Below are positions 6,103 to 8,028 of a stretch of 8,028 nt of DNA, piece after piece (position 1 is the first letter of the stretch; the number at the start of each line of letters is the position of its first letter). Location: the NCBI GenBank assembly GCA_910586805.1, contig CAJUJC010000049.1, positions 5,913-13,940 on the forward strand, read 5' to 3'. Origin of the DNA: an uncultured Erysipelotrichales bacterium. GTDB lineage: Bacteria > Bacillota_I > Bacilli_A > Erysipelotrichales > Coprobacillaceae. The notes under the pieces were generated by a model, which was not told the DNA's origin, searched no databases, and saw nothing but the letters and a program-made list of their open reading frames with translations. Both the position numbers and the translations under genes were made by a program.

Positions 6103-8028
6103 TACTTTTCACCCTTTAACTCTAAGATAATATCTCTTAATTCCATTGCTCTTTCAAAGTCTAAGACTTTAGCAGCTTGTTTCATTTCTTTTTCCAAATC
6201 TTCTAATAATTTCTTCTTCGCTTTCTTATCAGCTTTTTTACCTTTTTGAATAAATGCTGTTGCTTCATCCACTGTTTCTTTACCACGTATTAAATCTCTA
6301 ATTTCTTTCTTAATTGTTTGTGGTACAATGTTATGTTCTTTGTTGTAATCTTCTTGAATTTCACGACGTCTTGATGTTTCATCTATCGCTTTTTTCATAG
6401 AATCAGTGATATGATCTCCATACATAATAACTTTTCCATTTGCATTTCTTGCTGCACGTCCTATCGTTTGTATCAAAGAACGTTCACTTCTTAAAAAGCC
6501 TTCTTTATCAGCATCTAAAATACATACCAAAGAGACTTCAGGTAAATCCAACCCTTCTCTTAATAGATTAATTCCAACTAAAATATCATATTTTCCTAAA
6601 CGTAAATCACGTAAAATTTCTGTTCTTTCTAAAGTTTTTGTATCCGAATGTAAATAAGCAACTTTTAATCCTGTTTCTTTTAAATAAGCACTTAAATCTT
6701 CAGCCATTCTTTTTGTCAGAGTTGTAATTAAAACTCTTTCATTTTTTTCAATTCTTTCATGAATTTCACTGATAATATCATCAATTTGATCTTTCGTTGG
6801 ACGAACTTCAATAAGAGGATCTAATAAACCTGTTGGTCTAATAATTTGTTCAGCAACAACGCCTTTTGTTTTTTCTAATTCATAATCACCAGGAGTGGCT
6901 GAAACATATATAACTTGATTAATAATTTTTTCAAATTCTTCAAATCGTAATGGTCTATTATCTAAAGCACTTGGTAAACGAAATCCATATTCAACTAGTG
7001 TTTCCTTACGACTTCTATCTCCATTAAACATACCTCTTACCTGAGGTAACATAACATGACTTTCATCAACAATCATTAAAAAGTCTTTTGGAAAATAATC
7101 AATTAATGTATATGGTCTTTGTCCTGGTTGCCTTCCATCAATATGTCTAGAATAATTTTCAATACCTGGACACATTCCAACTTCTCTTAACATTTCAATA
7201 TCATGTCTTGTACGTTGATCTATTCTTTCATATTCCAAAGGTTTCATTTCATCTTCAAAATATTTTAATCTTTCTTTTAATTCTTCACTAATTGTATCAC
7301 AAGCTTTTAACATCTGTTCACGTTTTGTAACATAACCATAAGCTGGATAAATTGTATATGCATTATACGAACCTAAAACTTTACCAGTTAAAGGATCAAC
7401 TTCACTAATGCGTTCAACTTCATCACCAAATAATTCAATACGTATTAACCAACTTTCACTATGTCCTGGTACAATTTCTATAACATCTCCACGAACTCTA
7501 AAAGTCCCTTTAGATTGTTCAATATCATTACGTTGATATTGACGATCAACCAAATATGTGAGCAACTCTTTTCTATCAATTTCTTGTCCTACTCTTAAAG
7601 AAAAAATCATTTCTTTATATTGCTTAGGATTTCCCAAACCATAAATAGAAGCTACTGATGCCACAACAATTGTATCTCTTCTTTCCAACAAAGAATTCAT
7701 TGCTGCTGAACGTAACATTTCTATTTCATAATTTGTTTGTGCATTTTTATCTATATAAACATCACTTTTAGGGATATAAGCTTCTGGCTGATAGAAATCG
7801 AAGTTTGATATAAAATATTCTACACGATTATTTGGAAAGAATTCTTTCAGCTCTGAATACAATTGCCCTGCAAGTGTTTTATTGTGTGCCAAAACAAGAG
7901 TTGGTTTATTAACTCTCGCAATAACATTAGAAACAGTAAAAGTCTTACCAGTCCCTGTCCCACCTAATAAAACTTGTTCTCTTTTTCCCTCTTTAATACC
8001 TTTGACCAATTGATCAATAGCTGTTGGC
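6102..8028 (-). CDS. uvrB: Excinuclease ABC subunit B (UvrB), N-terminal end beyond the right edge
   Basis: UvrB is the helicase-like subunit that verifies the lesion and recruits UvrC for incision. The frame is open to the window edge; the leftmost visible residues are PTAIDQLVKGI, matching the family just after the usual 'GDQP' segment. Only about 15-20 N-terminal residues are missing, and the TTG at 8009-8007 is an internal Leu codon rather than the start. Numbering visible residues from P at 8027-8025 (641 seen): Walker A GGTGTGKT (22-29), beta-hairpin region (about 68-101), VASVASIYGLGNP (about 122-134), DESH (321-324), VSATPG (375-380), NLLREGLDLPE (487-497), QTIGRAARN (520-528), a lysine-rich linker (about 596-606) and the C-terminal UVR motif (about 610-638) that contacts UvrC and UvrA. 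The hairpin reads NFDFY where most UvrBs have YYDYY (see findings). The stop TAA overlaps the cca ATG by one base. It is probably the first gene of the operon seen here; its promoter and any SOS operator would be outside the window. Confidence 0.97.
   Translation of the reverse strand, partial: PTAIDQLVKGIKEGKREQVLLGGTGTGKTFTVSNVIARVNKPTLVLAHNKTLAGQLYSELKEFFPNNRVEYFISNFDFYQPEAYIPKSDVYIDKNAQTNYEIEMLRSAAMNSLLERRDTIVVASVASIYGLGNPKQYKEMIFSLRVGQEIDRKELLTYLVDRQYQRNDIEQSKGTFRVRGDVIEIVPGHSESWLIRIELFGDEVERISEVDPLTGKVLGSYNAYTIYPAYGYVTKREQMLKACDTISEELKERLKYFEDEMKPLEYERIDQRTRHDIEMLREVGMCPGIENYSRHIDGRQPGQRPYTLIDYFPKDFLMIVDESHVMLPQVRGMFNGDRSRKETLVEYGFRLPSALDNRPLRFEEFEKIINQVIYVSATPGDYELEKTKGVVAEQIIRPTGLLDPLIEVRPTKDQIDDIISEIHERIEKNERVLITTLTKRMAEDLSAYLKETGLKVAYLHSDTKTLERTEILRDLRLGKYDILVGINLLREGLDLPEVSLVCILDADKEGFLRSERSLIQTIGRAARNANGKVIMYGDHITDSMKKAIDETSRRREIQEDYNKEHNIVPQTIKKEIRDLIRGKETVDEATAFIQKGKKADKKAKKKLLEDLEKEMKQAAKVLDFERAMELRDIILELKGEK
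6109..6117 (-). promoter_or_regulatory. Ribosome binding site of cca inside the uvrB 3' end
   Basis: The coding strand reads AAAGGGTGA, a good match to the 16S anti-Shine-Dalgarno complement, six bases before the cca ATG at 6102-6100. It is built from the final uvrB codons (Lys-Gly-Glu) and supports the TAATG junction as a real translation start. Confidence 0.75.

Noticed and set aside
5889..6119. Plus-strand 76-codon open frame
   Set aside because: It is antisense to the N-terminal coding part of cca, and its His/Leu/Tyr-rich low-complexity translation is typical of a shadow frame.
8007..8009. TTG as the start codon of uvrB
   Set aside because: The frame stays open to the window edge, and the residues before it (PTAIDQ) match the UvrB family. 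It is an internal Leu codon.
8003..8018. Near-palindrome TTGATCAATTGGTCAA as a possible operator
   Set aside because: It lies inside conserved UvrB codons, is imperfect, and does not match the Gram-positive LexA box (GAAC-N4-GTTC).

Overview
The window is one unbroken, tightly packed run of housekeeping genes. All of them lie on the minus strand, so transcription runs from high to low coordinates. In transcription order they are uvrB (its first codons lie beyond the right edge), cca, uvrA, hprK, lgt, and the start of a small unrecognised gene that runs off the left edge. Neighbouring genes overlap by 1 to 14 bases or are separated by only 10 bases. No intergenic space is large enough for a conventional promoter, terminator or RNA gene, and no stretch of 300 bases lacks a gene. 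I saw no mobile element, CRISPR array, tRNA or rRNA.

The DNA is AT-rich (about one third G+C by eye), and the protein set points to a low-GC Firmicute. HPr kinase/phosphorylase, a Gram-positive type Lgt and the uvrBA-hprK-lgt block all fit this. UvrB has mollicute-like wording (for example RSAAMNSL and ERRDTIVVASVASIYG) and a variant beta-hairpin. However, TGA is a real stop codon for hprK and lgt, and tryptophan is encoded by TGG, so this is not a code-4 Mycoplasma. An Erysipelotrichia-type (Coprobacillus/Catenibacterium-like) bacterium is my best inference, but it is not proven by the sequence.

By function, UvrA and UvrB are the damage-recognition half of nucleotide excision repair. Cca, encoded between them, builds or repairs the CCA end of tRNAs and carries an intact-looking HD phosphohydrolase domain. 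HprK sets the phosphorylation state of HPr-Ser46 for carbon catabolite control. Lgt starts lipoprotein maturation at the membrane. The overlapping start and stop codons suggest one transcript with translational coupling, driven from a promoter upstream of uvrB that is outside the window.

I found no previously undescribed system. The points worth a second look are residue-level: a Tyr-poor damage-probing hairpin in UvrB, Gln in place of the often-catalytic His in Lgt, an altered C-terminal motif in HprK, the HD-fused Cca placed between uvrB and uvrA, and the GRAM/PH-like open reading frame after lgt.
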